From: an uncultured Francisella sp.
GTDB lineage: Bacteria > Pseudomonadota > Gammaproteobacteria > Burkholderiales > Neisseriaceae
Direction of reading: 5' to 3'
NCBI GenBank assembly: GCA_943913655.1
Contig: CALTZA010000010.1
Span: 1-46,638 of the forward strand
DNA length: 46,638 nucleotides
Positions 25,268 through 34,123 of the stretch are shown one piece after another. The translations under genes and the position numbers were made by a program. The notes below the pieces were generated by a model. The model was not told where the DNA came from. It saw only the letters and a list, made by a program, of their open reading frames with translations, and did no database searches. Within the stretch, counting starts at the first letter, position 1, and each line of letters starts with the position of its first letter.

Positions 25268-25963
25268 TATTGTTGAAATATTTACAGGGACAAGGTATTG
25301 CCTCAAGGGTTTCTTGCCGGCGCTTAATTCAAGGTAGTTCTACTGTTATTAAGAGAGCCTCAAAAGCGGATACAGGGGAAATCATTGAGCCCACTGATGT
25401 GAAGGAACTAGCTATCATAGAGAAAAGATATGACGTCATCCTGTCGCCTTATTTTTATATTTTGCTGCATAAACCAGAGGGAGTTGAAGTATCGCATTCT
25501 CCTGTTTATTATCCAAGTGTTTTTTCTCTATTAGCGCCCCAGCTACGTCAATTGAAAACTCAAGCGGTTGGGAGATTAGATGTCTATAGCACTGGGTTGT
25601 TACTGATCACCAATGATAATTTATTGAATCATCGCTTAACTTCTCCCAAACATGATATTGATAAAGGAATATGTACTTCCTTGGCACATGATTTTTCAGA
25701 GCAGCAGAGTAAGCAACTACTAATAGGTTTTTATTTACATGGAGACAAAAAGAGCCAGGCACAGATCATTAAAAAAGAGAATGAAAAAAAATCATCAGAT
25801 GTTGTGTTGGGGAAAGTATCATGAAGCGAAAAGAATGACGGCCGCGGTAGGTAACCGCGTGCTTCATCGTTCTCGTTTGGGTGGACTTTATTTGGGTCAG
25901 GATTTATCAGTAGGAACATGGCGTTATATTGATCCCACTTTATTGGCGAAGAAAAAAATATGA
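25264..25963 (+). pseudogene. rsuA: rsuA, frameshifted 16S rRNA pseudouridine-516 synthase
   Basis: The first frame (25264-25824) begins MILLKYLQGQGIASR (S4-like domain), then LLHKPEGVE and the catalytic GRLDVYSTGLLLIT with the Asp kept. A frameshift near 25815 moves the conserved YHEAKRMTAAVGNRVLHRS and the end of the protein into frame 2 (to 25963). A second disturbance is likely near 25668, where the expected KxYxVTL motif appears only in another frame (KEYVL). One error could be from sequencing, but two or more argue for real decay. The start overlaps argE by 4 bp and the end overlaps metX, showing an old tight operon. Confidence 0.8.
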
Positions 25964-27120
25964 CAGACTATGTTGGCATTGGTATACCGCAAAAGATTCA
26001 TTTTTCGACACCGCTACTGCTTAAAGAGGGAAGCAGTTTACCAGAGTTTGATTTGATGATAGAAACGTACGGTACACTGAGTCCTCAAGCGGATAATGCA
26101 GTACTAATTTGTCCTGCTTTATCAGGACATCATCATGTTGCAGGGAAATATCAAAAAGAAGATCCATATCCAGGTTGGTGGGACCATATGATTGGTCCTG
26201 GTAAACCCATTGATACTGAAAAATTTTTTGTGGTAGGAATTAATAATTTGGGCGGTTGTCATGGTAGTAGTGGTCCTCTTTCCTTAAATCCTCGTACTAG
26301 AAAAACCTATGGCGCTGATTTCCCTTTAGTCCAGGTTGAGGATTGGGTGCATTCCCAGGCCATGCTTGCCGATTACTTGAAAATTAACACTTGGGCTGCA
26401 GTAGTAGGAGGCAGCTTAGGAGGCATGCAAGTTTTGCAATGGACAATTTCCTATCCGCAAAGATTAAAGCATGCAGTGATGATTGCTTCAGCGGCAAAAT
26501 TGAGTGCGCAAAACATCGCTTTTAATGATGTAGCGCGACAGGCAATTTTATTTGATAGTGATTTTTACGATGGTTTCTATGAGAGACATAGCGCTCGACC
26601 GCAAAAGGGCTTAGCTATTGCGCGGATGATGGGGCATATCACTTATTTGGCAGAACAAGGTTTGGGCGCGCGATTTGGGCGTGGTGAAGGTAAGCAAGTA
26701 CCAAAAAAACTATATGACAGCAAGTTTCAAGTCGAGTCTTATTTACGTGCCCAGGGAAAAAAGTTCGCCAGTTATTTCGATGCCAATACTTATCTGTTAA
26801 TGACCAAGGCTTTGGATTATTTTGATCCAGCGCAAGGCGGTCCACTTGATGTGGCTTTAGCAAATATTTGTGCCAAAGTATTGTTAATTAGTTTTAGCAG
26901 TGATTGGCGATTTGCTCCACAGTGTTCACGAGAAATATGGGCAGCACTAATTTGTGCACAAAAAGAAGTGCAATATCTTGAGATAGAGTCTAGCCGAGGA
27001 CATGATGCTTTTTTACTTGATGATGCTTTATACTTAAAAGGCATGCGGCTTTATTTTGAGGACATTGTTTATCAAGCATTGCAGGATGAGCGGGAAAAAA
27101 TCAGTCATGTTGCGTGTTGA
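25960..27120 (+). CDS. metX: Homoserine O-acyltransferase MetX
   Basis: An alpha/beta-hydrolase-fold enzyme that acylates homoserine, the first committed step of methionine synthesis. The nucleophile is Ser152 in GGSLGGMQ. The Asp and His of the triad lie in SSDWRFAP and SRGHDAFLLD. Typical blocks SGHHHVAG and GWWDHMIGPGKPIDT are present. The length of 386 residues is normal. Motifs do not settle whether acetyl- or succinyl-CoA is used; many proteobacterial MetX proteins are succinyltransferases. The metX-metW pair is characteristic of beta-, alpha- and some gammaproteobacteria. Confidence 0.94.
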   Translation: MTDYVGIGIPQKIHFSTPLLLKEGSSLPEFDLMIETYGTLSPQADNAVLICPALSGHHHVAGKYQKEDPYPGWWDHMIGPGKPIDTEKFFVVGINNLGGCHGSSGPLSLNPRTRKTYGADFPLVQVEDWVHSQAMLADYLKINTWAAVVGGSLGGMQVLQWTISYPQRLKHAVMIASAAKLSAQNIAFNDVARQAILFDSDFYDGFYERHSARPQKGLAIARMMGHITYLAEQGLGARFGRGEGKQVPKKLYDSKFQVESYLRAQGKKFASYFDANTYLLMTKALDYFDPAQGGPLDVALANICAKVLLISFSSDWRFAPQCSREIWAALICAQKEVQYLEIESSRGHDAFLLDDALYLKGMRLYFEDIVYQALQDEREKISHVAC

Positions 27121-27688
27121 TTTAAAATATATTTACCAGTGGATACCTGCCCATTCAAGAGTATTGGATCTTGGTTGTGGTGAAGGAGAGCTATTATACG
27201 CACTCACTCGTGAAAAGAACTGCCATGGCTATGGGGTTGAGCGAAATGATGATCGAGTGCTTATATCGCTTGCTCGTGGTGTTAATATAATCCAAGGTGA
27301 GATTGAAGAAACCTTATGTTATTTTGCCAACAATCAATTTGATGTGATCATTCTGTCACAGACTATTCAAGCGATGCAAAATACTGAACATATCTTATGT
27401 GAAATGGCCAGGGTTGCCAAACAGTTTATTGTTAGTTTCCCTAACTTCGCTTATTGGCCAAACCGAGCTCAAATTAGTTTTTTGGGTAAAATGCCTGAAT
27501 CTGAAACTATGCCTTATCACTGGTATAATACCCCTAATATTCATTGGTGTACTTTGCGGGATTTTGAAGGGTTATGCCAAAATAATGGATTTAAGATAAT
27601 GGATAGAGTTATCCTCACTCGAGGTAAGCGAATCACTTGGTTAGCAAATTACCGCGGGAGTCTGGCGGCATATCTTTTGAAACGATGA
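27107..27688 (+). CDS. metW: Methionine biosynthesis protein MetW
   Basis: A class I SAM-methyltransferase-like protein that accompanies MetX and is needed for full acyltransferase function in several bacteria. The protein MLRVDLKYIYQWIPAHSRVL leads into the SAM motif LDLGCGEGELL. The NPNFAYWPNR-like segment (FPNFAYWPNRAQ) and the WCTLRDFE block follow. The frame is open from 27056, but the ATG at 27107 gives the normal family start and size (193 residues) and only a 14-bp overlap with metX. Translation is probably coupled to metX. Confidence 0.9.
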   Translation: MLRVDLKYIYQWIPAHSRVLDLGCGEGELLYALTREKNCHGYGVERNDDRVLISLARGVNIIQGEIEETLCYFANNQFDVIILSQTIQAMQNTEHILCEMARVAKQFIVSFPNFAYWPNRAQISFLGKMPESETMPYHWYNTPNIHWCTLRDFEGLCQNNGFKIMDRVILTRGKRITWLANYRGSLAAYLLKR

Positions 27689-27697
27689 GGATAAAAT

Positions 27698-28492
27698 GTG
27701 CAAGTTTACTTAAATTTACTGGCTAAAATACTGCACGAAGGTAAGGACAAGCAGGATAGAACAGGAGTAGGTACGCGATCGCTTTTTGGTTATCAAATGC
27801 GCTTTGATTTGCGCCAGGGATTTCCGCTAATGACCACTAAAAAGTTACATACCCGTTCAATTGTTTATGAATTACTGTGGTTTTTGCGGGGTAAAACCAA
27901 TGTTGCTTATTTGCATGATCACCAAGTCACTATTTGGGACGAGTGGGCTGATGAGCAAGGTGAGTTGGGACCCATCTATGGTCGTCAATGGCGCGCCTGG
28001 CCTGATGGCCTTGGTGGGAGCATCGATCAGATAACGCAGTTATTACAGTTGATTAAGGAAGATCCTAACTCAAGAAGAATGTTGGTCTCTGCTTGGAATG
28101 TGGCGATGATTCCTCAGATGGCATTAGCACCTTGTCACGCCCTTTTTCAGTTTTATGTCACTGATGGTTGTCTTTCCTGTCAGCTTTATCAGCGCAGTGC
28201 CGATATTTTTCTTGGAGTCCCGTTTAATATCGCTAGTTATGCATTACTGACGCATATGGTGGCACAGGTATGTGAGCTTGGTGTTGGTGATTTTGTGCAT
28301 ACTTTCGGTGATGTGCATCTTTATCGTAATCATTTTGCGCAAGCAAAAATACAATTGACAAGAACTCCAAAAACTCTGCCCCGTCTGATGTTAAACCCTC
28401 AGGTTAATGATCTATTTGCTTTTGACTACAGGGATATTACTTGGCAGGACTATTATCCTGATCCCTCCATTAAAGCAGAGGTGGCAGTGTAA
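27698..28492 (+). CDS. thyA: Thymidylate synthase
   Basis: Makes dTMP from dUMP with methylene-tetrahydrofolate. The 264 residues equal the E. coli length. The catalytic Cys146 lies in ALAPCHALFQF. DRTGVGTRSLFGYQMRF, the dUMP-phosphate Arg pair in DPNSRRM and the LYQRSADIFLGVPFNIASY block are intact. The GTG start is supported by GAGGAT nine bases upstream and by the family alignment. Its stop shares a base with the folA start (TAATG), so synthase and reductase are coupled, which is a common and sensible pairing. Confidence 0.97.
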   Translation: MQVYLNLLAKILHEGKDKQDRTGVGTRSLFGYQMRFDLRQGFPLMTTKKLHTRSIVYELLWFLRGKTNVAYLHDHQVTIWDEWADEQGELGPIYGRQWRAWPDGLGGSIDQITQLLQLIKEDPNSRRMLVSAWNVAMIPQMALAPCHALFQFYVTDGCLSCQLYQRSADIFLGVPFNIASYALLTHMVAQVCELGVGDFVHTFGDVHLYRNHFAQAKIQLTRTPKTLPRLMLNPQVNDLFAFDYRDITWQDYYPDPSIKAEVAV

Positions 28493-29001
28493 TGGCAAGT
28501 AAAGCGAAAGTCACCTTGATTGCAGCAGTTGCTAATCACGGAGTAATTGGAGTCGGTAACACTATTCCCTGGCACATTAAAGCAGATCTATTTTTTTTCA
28601 AAAACTACACTATTGGCAAGCCTGTCATTATGGGGAAAAATACTTGGCAGAGTCTAACCAAAAAACCTTTGCCTAAGCGCCCTAATTTTATTGTCACTCG
28701 AGATAGAAACTATTATGTGACAGGAGCAACTGTATTTTATGATTTAGTTAAAGCAATGGCCATGCTGATTGTACAAGAAGAAGAAATATGTGTGATTGGC
28801 GGAGCTGAGATTTATCAACAAACATTACCCTTAGCCACTGACTTATTGATCACCCAAGTTGCTTTAACAGTGGATAATGGTGATCGTTTTTTTCCAAAAA
28901 TTGAAGAGAATACATGGCGTGTCGTGAAACAATTACAGCTAGCTAGAGAAGAAGGTGAACCGTTGGCTCAAATCATGCATTATCAAAGAATATCAACATA
29001 A
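28492..29001 (+). CDS. folA: Dihydrofolate reductase
   Basis: Reduces dihydrofolate made by ThyA back to tetrahydrofolate. The 169-residue protein has the substrate-site segment NTIPWHIKADLFFFK with the acidic Asp32. The NADPH-binding motif GKPVIMGKNTWQSL and VIGGAEIYQQTLP complete the fold. It directly follows thyA with a one-base overlap. It converges on the NUDIX gene with 13 bp between stops. Confidence 0.96.
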   Translation: MASKAKVTLIAAVANHGVIGVGNTIPWHIKADLFFFKNYTIGKPVIMGKNTWQSLTKKPLPKRPNFIVTRDRNYYVTGATVFYDLVKAMAMLIVQEEEICVIGGAEIYQQTLPLATDLLITQVALTVDNGDRFFPKIEENTWRVVKQLQLAREEGEPLAQIMHYQRIST

Positions 29002-29014
29002 TTAACTCATAAGC

Positions 29015-29908
29015 TTAGTTAGGATAAAAAATTGTTGATGACAATATGCGATTTAATTGATATTGCACCATTTCATTGCTATGGATAAAATTACTTTTAC
29101 TAGCGAAAAGTAACCAACTTAATGCAGCATCTGGCATCATTTTTTCGTTAACGATTAGCTCAATGATTTCTGCAGTCGGAAGTTGGGTAAACTGAGCCAC
29201 TTCGCCATCTTGATTGCACGGGGTGAAATTCGCTGGTACAGCTATGGTATAGATAGATAAGCGTTCGTGCAATACACCAACAGACAAGTTACGAAGTTGA
29301 TGGTATTGGTTAAGAAAGTTTACGTTTTTTTCATCGATGATTAGGCAGGCTTCTTCCCAGCTTTCTCTTTTAAGTGCTTGTAGAGAAATTTCTCCTGCTT
29401 GCACTTTTCCTGCTACTAAATTGTCCCAAAAACCTGGATAAATATGTTTATTTTCGCTGCGTTGTGCAATATGGTGATAAACTAGGCCATTTCTTACTTG
29501 ATAGGCATGTATCCTAACAGTTTGGCCTAATAGACCAAGTGGGCGGAAGATGGCATAAGGCAATTGTCCATATACTTGTCCGTGGTAATCGATCACATCC
29601 AAATATTCAAATTGGTGGCAAATATAGGCGCCTTGTGACATTAAGCTTTGGGCAAATGATGCAAGGTGTAGGCTTAATTCTTGCCAGCAGTGATAGCGAA
29701 GCTGAAAATCACTGCTATTTTCTATCCACAGCAAGCTTTCTTGTTTTTTGATTAATTCTTTGACAAAAGAAGTAAGATAACCTAGAAAAATATTGTTAAG
29801 ATATAGTTTGTTAAGAAAGAGTGGGCAAGTGCCCTGTGATAAAATTAATTCAACAAGATAGTCCAGTACAGCTTGATTTTCTGCGCATGATAAGCGATAA
29901 GATGACAT
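29015..29908 (-). CDS. NUDIX hydrolase with N-terminal DUF4743 domain
   Basis: A 297-residue protein with a DUF4743-like N-terminal half (about 1-130) and a NUDIX domain. The NUDIX box reads AGEISLQALKRESWEEACLI, which keeps the metal-binding REx2EE core but has Cys in place of the usual Gly after EEA. Relatives are annotated as thiamine-pyrophosphokinase-associated or generic phosphohydrolases. The substrate is unknown. Its start overlaps the stop of the MscS gene by one base, so the two are one minus-strand transcript. Confidence 0.82.
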   Translation of the reverse strand: MSSYRLSCAENQAVLDYLVELILSQGTCPLFLNKLYLNNIFLGYLTSFVKELIKKQESLLWIENSSDFQLRYHCWQELSLHLASFAQSLMSQGAYICHQFEYLDVIDYHGQVYGQLPYAIFRPLGLLGQTVRIHAYQVRNGLVYHHIAQRSENKHIYPGFWDNLVAGKVQAGEISLQALKRESWEEACLIIDEKNVNFLNQYHQLRNLSVGVLHERLSIYTIAVPANFTPCNQDGEVAQFTQLPTAEIIELIVNEKMMPDAALSWLLFASKSNFIHSNEMVQYQLNRILSSTIFYPN

Positions 29909-31194
29909 TAAAAAGTGCTCTTAGCAAAACGAATTCCTGCACACTCAAAATCAGATTTTATTTTTAACAGCACTTTTGAATGGATTTCAGCAGCAGAGCT
30001 AGGTGGATTTAAAATCCAGTATACACAACGGATGCGGATACCTTGGGTAGTGATTTCATGCACTGTAATTACTGTCTCACTTTGATTAGTGTAGCAGGCC
30101 TGCGATTGAACAGCACCTTTGATGATCTGTATTGCTTTTTGAAGATTGCTCTCATGAGTGATGACAAGGAAAAATTCTTGGCGCACGTTATGTAAAATAG
30201 CTTTGGTGCTATTAACCACTATATTGGTAATCATTTTTATATTGGGGATTAGCGCTTCCTCTCCAGAAAAAGAAGTTAATTTTACAAAACGGGTATTAAT
30301 TTGTGTGATATATCCTGTAAATTGATCTAAAGTGACAAGCTGATTGATGCGCAGTGATCTATCTAACATAATGATTAAGCCGCAGATATAGTTATTCAAT
30401 ATATTTTGTAGCCCTAAGCCAATACCTGCTGCTAAAGCGCCCCCTAGAACAGTGAACGTAGTGAGATTAATTCCTAATAGGGGTAGGATGAGAATGATAA
30501 AGAGAATTAACAAAAGGAGTTTCACTAAGTTATAGGAAACCATTTTGCCCTGTGCGTCAATCAATGAAGCATGGTTAATTTTTAGTTTAGCGATTTGACT
30601 GAGACCATAAAAAATTAATAAATAAAAAATAAACCAGTAGACGGTATTAAATAGCGACAACAAACTAAAAGAATGCTTACCGATGGAAAAATTAATATGA
30701 GCACTCCAGTAGGTTACATGAGTATAAAATCCACTAATATCTGATATAAGAGTAATCACCATCAGTATGATCAATATCTTGCGAAAATGAGCATGTGGCA
30801 TCTGATCTAACATTATCTCGTCAGCTCTTTTGATCATTAGGAAGGTGACCCCATATAAAATAAAATAAACGACAAGTATTCGCCAGGCGGTAGGCAGCAA
30901 AGTGGCGAATAAAATGGCGATGATAAGCGAAATAACTAACCCTAGTGAAATAAAGACGCGTGAACGAGACAGTAGATGTCTATAGTTGAAAAAACCATAG
31001 GCATATGAAAGTAAAAACATTGCTATCGCCAAAGGCAACAGCAAATGCAACATAGTATGTGGAAAGGGAAAACCGTTAGTAACTGCTTGGGAAAGTCGAT
31101 GGTCATGAATAAAATGACTGAAATATAAGGCAAAAGAAGAAAACATGATCGCTATTATTCTGTAAAGTGACCAGATATAGAGATCAGTATACAC
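29908..31194 (-). CDS. MscS-family mechanosensitive channel
   Basis: A 428-residue membrane protein with about eight hydrophobic segments. It carries the MscS pore helix FTVLGGALAAGIGLGLQNIL, rich in Gly and Ala, followed by the beta domain (LDRSLRINQLVTL, YITQINTRFVKL and ALIPNIKMI). The extra N-terminal helices (about 1-250) make it an MscM/YbdG-like large member rather than a minimal MscS. It probably opens under osmotic down-shock. It is the first gene of the pair with the NUDIX hydrolase. Confidence 0.88.
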   Translation of the reverse strand: MYTDLYIWSLYRIIAIMFSSFALYFSHFIHDHRLSQAVTNGFPFPHTMLHLLLPLAIAMFLLSYAYGFFNYRHLLSRSRVFISLGLVISLIIAILFATLLPTAWRILVVYFILYGVTFLMIKRADEIMLDQMPHAHFRKILIILMVITLISDISGFYTHVTYWSAHINFSIGKHSFSLLSLFNTVYWFIFYLLIFYGLSQIAKLKINHASLIDAQGKMVSYNLVKLLLLILFIILILPLLGINLTTFTVLGGALAAGIGLGLQNILNNYICGLIIMLDRSLRINQLVTLDQFTGYITQINTRFVKLTSFSGEEALIPNIKMITNIVVNSTKAILHNVRQEFFLVITHESNLQKAIQIIKGAVQSQACYTNQSETVITVHEITTQGIRIRCVYWILNPPSSAAEIHSKVLLKIKSDFECAGIRFAKSTF

Positions 31195-31294
31195 TGCTTT
31201 TACAATATTTAAATTTTTGTCGTCATGGCCATGTAAGATTAAGATATTTTCTCATGGATGGATTCTCTTTACTAAGTTTGACTAAATAGAAACA

Positions 31295-32170
31295 TTATTC
31301 ATAATAATGTGTGTAATTCTGGGCGATGTAATGATAGAGCACCGGCCATAATTTTTGATATTTTTCCTTAAAATAGGCATTATATCCGATGTGCTCAAAA
31401 CCATAATCGCTAGGATTAATTTCAACCATTTGGGCCTGGGTTGAAGGATAAGTCTTAAGCAATGATTCAACATTTTTTTTACATGAAATATGGTCGTCAA
31501 TGGAATAAATGACCGTAAAAGGACAATTAATATGATTGAAGTAATTAATAAAAACAGTTTTGCCCACAGCACTTGCGATATATCCATCTTTTTGACAGTA
31601 CAAAGCCCACTCTCTTGCTACTTCTGGTGGCAAATCTTCTCCTATGCCGATGACTTTGGTCTTGGTATAACCAAAAAAAAGATGACACAATGGAATATAA
31701 ATATTGAAAAAAAACCAAGCCTTCCATTTAAATAACCCTTGCATATTGCCGATAAAGCCTGCAGAAGAAGCGATACCTACCACATGAGAGAGTTTGTCGT
31801 AATTATGCGATAAACCCATAAGCTGCCCTCCCACACCATGACCAACCAAGATAATTTTTTTGGCTAGGGTTTTCTCTAACAAACAGTCAATCGCAGCAGG
31901 TAGATCATATTCTCCCCAATAGCGGATAGCAGCTGTTGATTTGGCAGGGGATTCTTTTAGAGATTCACCAATTCCGTTGAAATCAAAAGATAAGACTGGA
32001 TGTCCCTGTTGACATAACCATTGACAAAAGTTGCGGTAGTACGATTGTTTAATTCCAATACTGGGTGCAAAAAGAATAGGGGACTTGTTCTCATATTGAT
32101 CGGGGGAAAAATAATAACCAATCAGATTATCATTTCTTTCATTTTTAAAACAAACTTTTTCGATATTCAA
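31295..32170 (-). CDS. Alpha/beta hydrolase-fold protein lacking the nucleophile serine
   Basis: A 291-residue protein of the COG4757-like alpha/beta hydrolase group. The fold is recognisable: FAPSIGIKQSYYRNF near 34-48, LSFDFNGIGES, a nucleophile elbow ILVGHGVGGQLMGL (residues 107-120), a conserved GIGEDLPPEVAREWA segment, then YSIDDHIS and FEHIGYN for the late acidic and His residues. At the elbow the expected Ser is Gly112 (codon GGT, one base from AGT). The rest is well kept, so this is either a recently inactivated enzyme or a non-catalytic member. It is separated from the MscS gene by 100 bp. Confidence 0.8.
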   Translation of the reverse strand: MNIEKVCFKNERNDNLIGYYFSPDQYENKSPILFAPSIGIKQSYYRNFCQWLCQQGHPVLSFDFNGIGESLKESPAKSTAAIRYWGEYDLPAAIDCLLEKTLAKKIILVGHGVGGQLMGLSHNYDKLSHVVGIASSAGFIGNMQGLFKWKAWFFFNIYIPLCHLFFGYTKTKVIGIGEDLPPEVAREWALYCQKDGYIASAVGKTVFINYFNHINCPFTVIYSIDDHISCKKNVESLLKTYPSTQAQMVEINPSDYGFEHIGYNAYFKEKYQKLWPVLYHYIAQNYTHYYE

Positions 32171-32267
32171 GGTTTTGAGTCCTTTCTATATATTTTAGTT
32201 ATGTAACTTGCAGAAGCGCACCAATAATGACTGAGATGACAATAGTTTAAACAATATCAAAGCTAGA

Positions 32268-32812
32268 TTAGATCAGATTTTTTCTTGTTGGAGTGCCAGT
32301 AAAAATAATGTTACCTTCTTTAAGACTATAAATATAGTGTAAGTGACAATGATTTTTTCCAATAGATGGATCATTTTAGTGATATCTCCAGCCCGTTTAA
32401 GCTATCCGTTACAGTACGGGGTAAAAGTTAATTGGCTGGCTTGCGCTACTTTGCGTGAGGGAATCTGCGAAAAAAGTAAGTAAGGCAGATTGCTTAAAAA
32501 CTTCACATTTTAGCCAAGGAAGCCCAGCAACGATGGCTTTATGGGCAGTTATTGATATCCACAGCATGCTTCTACATATTTAAGTGGCTTATAAGAAAAT
32601 GATGCTAGTGGCATTTTTGCCATTAGCATCATGAACTTAACTTTATAATAAACTAAGGAAGAGCAAGTAGGCAAACGGAGAGGGGGCCCGACAAGAGTAA
32701 TTGCACTATTGGGTTTTAAAAAAACTAATATTTCTTCATCTTGCTTCTGGTCCATTTCTGCAATGTGCTCAACATAATTTTTCCAATGCAATAAATATTT
32801 TGAATCGTAGGG
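32268..32812 (-). pseudogene. Fumarylacetoacetate hydrolase (FAH) family remnant
   Basis: On the minus strand the order of FAH-family motifs survives in different frames: YCIGKNYVEHIAEM (near 32805, after a one-base loss), VFLKPNSAI, SLVYYKVKFMM in place of the usual DYExE metal site, KYVEACCGYQ then a stop, and near the end SLKEGNIIFTGTP (about 32330 to 32290). The middle of the gene is unreadable. FAH proteins hydrolyse or isomerise diketo acids in aromatic and other catabolism; the exact member cannot be told. Confidence 0.7.
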
Positions 32813-32998
32813 GAGGGGTCATTAGCGCTCTGGATAGGTAAATAAGCGAAACTGTAAAGAAAAAACTTTCTTCAAGTAAGAAAAAACCATTCTATTTTTG
32901 CAACAAATAGCTGAACTGCGCTTAAATCAAAAGTTGTTTCAACCTTGCCCTAGTTTATCTTGAGAGTGAAACAGCAAAAAACACAGAGCTGTTCATTT

Positions 32999-33038
32999 TT
33001 GTCATCAAATTGTTACAAAACTTTTCTAAAAGTATGGT
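32999..33038 (+). promoter_or_regulatory. Pho-box-like direct repeat and promoter before the PiT-like gene
   Basis: TTGTCAT (32999-33005) and TTGTTAC (33010-33016) are 11 bp apart with AT-rich linkers, the spacing of PhoB half-sites (consensus CTGTCAT). A looser CTGTTCAT begins at 32989. A -10-like TATGGT (33033-33038) follows at a distance suitable for a PhoB-activated promoter, and AAGGTGG precedes the ATG. The gene downstream looks like a phosphate permease, which makes phosphate-starvation control plausible. The remainder of 32813-33078 shows no gene. Confidence 0.45.
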
Positions 33039-33078
33039 TTAATAAAAAAGTTAGACAATTTTTAAAAAGGTGGTATAA

Positions 33079-34065
33079 ATGTTGGATGGGCAGACGATCT
33101 TGATGGTGACATGCTTTATTTTGGCTGCATACTCGATTATTGGCAATGACGCTATTCAAACAATCGGTACTTTTCTCTCCTCTAATCGCAATAGACCTTG
33201 GTGGGTGCTCTGGCTTTTTACAGCTACAATTCTAGTGATAGTTTTATATTACGGTTGGTTTGTCAATGGACATGATGCTTCCTATGGGCGTTTAGATAAA
33301 TTTCCTGAGCAGGCGAGTTTAAACTGGCTCTATATCATTCCTCCCCTAGCTATTCTGATTCTCACACGGTTTGGTATGCCGGTGAGCACCACCTTTTTGA
33401 TTTTGTCTTTATTTGCTCCAAGTAATCTTAGCCACATGATTTTAAAGTCTTTAGTAGGTTATTTTGTGGCTTGTTTGTGTGGTATTTTTCTTTACACAAC
33501 TGTGATACGGAGAATGACCGTACAGTTTAATGCCACAAAAGGCATGAAACCATCAAAATATTGGGTGGCAGCTCAATGGTGTTCAACAGGGTTACTTTGG
33601 ACCACTTGGTTGATGCAAGATTTAGCCAATGTCTTTGTTTTCCTGCCAAGGCAGGTATCTCCTGGTTGGATGATGTTTGCAACTTCTATTTTTGTGTTTG
33701 GGTTAGGTATTATTTTCTACCAACGAGGGGGCGCAATTCAACATGTAGTGTTGAATAAAACCGATACAACGGATATTCGTGCAGCAACCATCATCGATTT
33801 TATGTATGCTGCTATTCTATTTGTATTTAAAGAGTGGAGTCATATGCCGATGAGTACCACTTGGGTGTTTTTGGGGTTGCTGGCAGGTCGTGAGTTTGCA
33901 ATGACCTTTTTGCTTCCAGCTAGTTCTGTTAACAGAACTGCCCGTGTAGTCAGAAGCGATTTAAATCGTGCTATTTTAGGTCTAGTGGTGAGCGTTGTTT
34001 TGGCGATCGCACTTCCTTATCTGTACCAATGGATGACAGGCCATGTATTGCCTGTAGCTCATTAG
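33079..34065 (+). CDS. PiT-family (COG0306-like) inorganic phosphate permease
   Basis: A 328-residue membrane protein with about eight to nine hydrophobic segments. It has two PiT-like repeats: GNDAIQTIGTFLSSN near the start with FGMPVSTTFLI, and later LANVFVFLPR with HMPMSTTWVFLGLLAGRE. PiT carriers move phosphate with protons or as metal-phosphate. It is shorter and more diverged than E. coli PitA, so the substrate is less certain. A Pho-box-like site upstream supports phosphate. The glnB remnant follows. Confidence 0.75.
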   Translation: MLDGQTILMVTCFILAAYSIIGNDAIQTIGTFLSSNRNRPWWVLWLFTATILVIVLYYGWFVNGHDASYGRLDKFPEQASLNWLYIIPPLAILILTRFGMPVSTTFLILSLFAPSNLSHMILKSLVGYFVACLCGIFLYTTVIRRMTVQFNATKGMKPSKYWVAAQWCSTGLLWTTWLMQDLANVFVFLPRQVSPGWMMFATSIFVFGLGIIFYQRGGAIQHVVLNKTDTTDIRAATIIDFMYAAILFVFKEWSHMPMSTTWVFLGLLAGREFAMTFLLPASSVNRTARVVRSDLNRAILGLVVSVVLAIALPYLYQWMTGHVLPVAH

Positions 34066-34123
34066 TCTGGTGAATCTCTCTTCTTGAATTATGTATGTTA
34101 AAGGCGTTAAATGAGGTTAAGAT

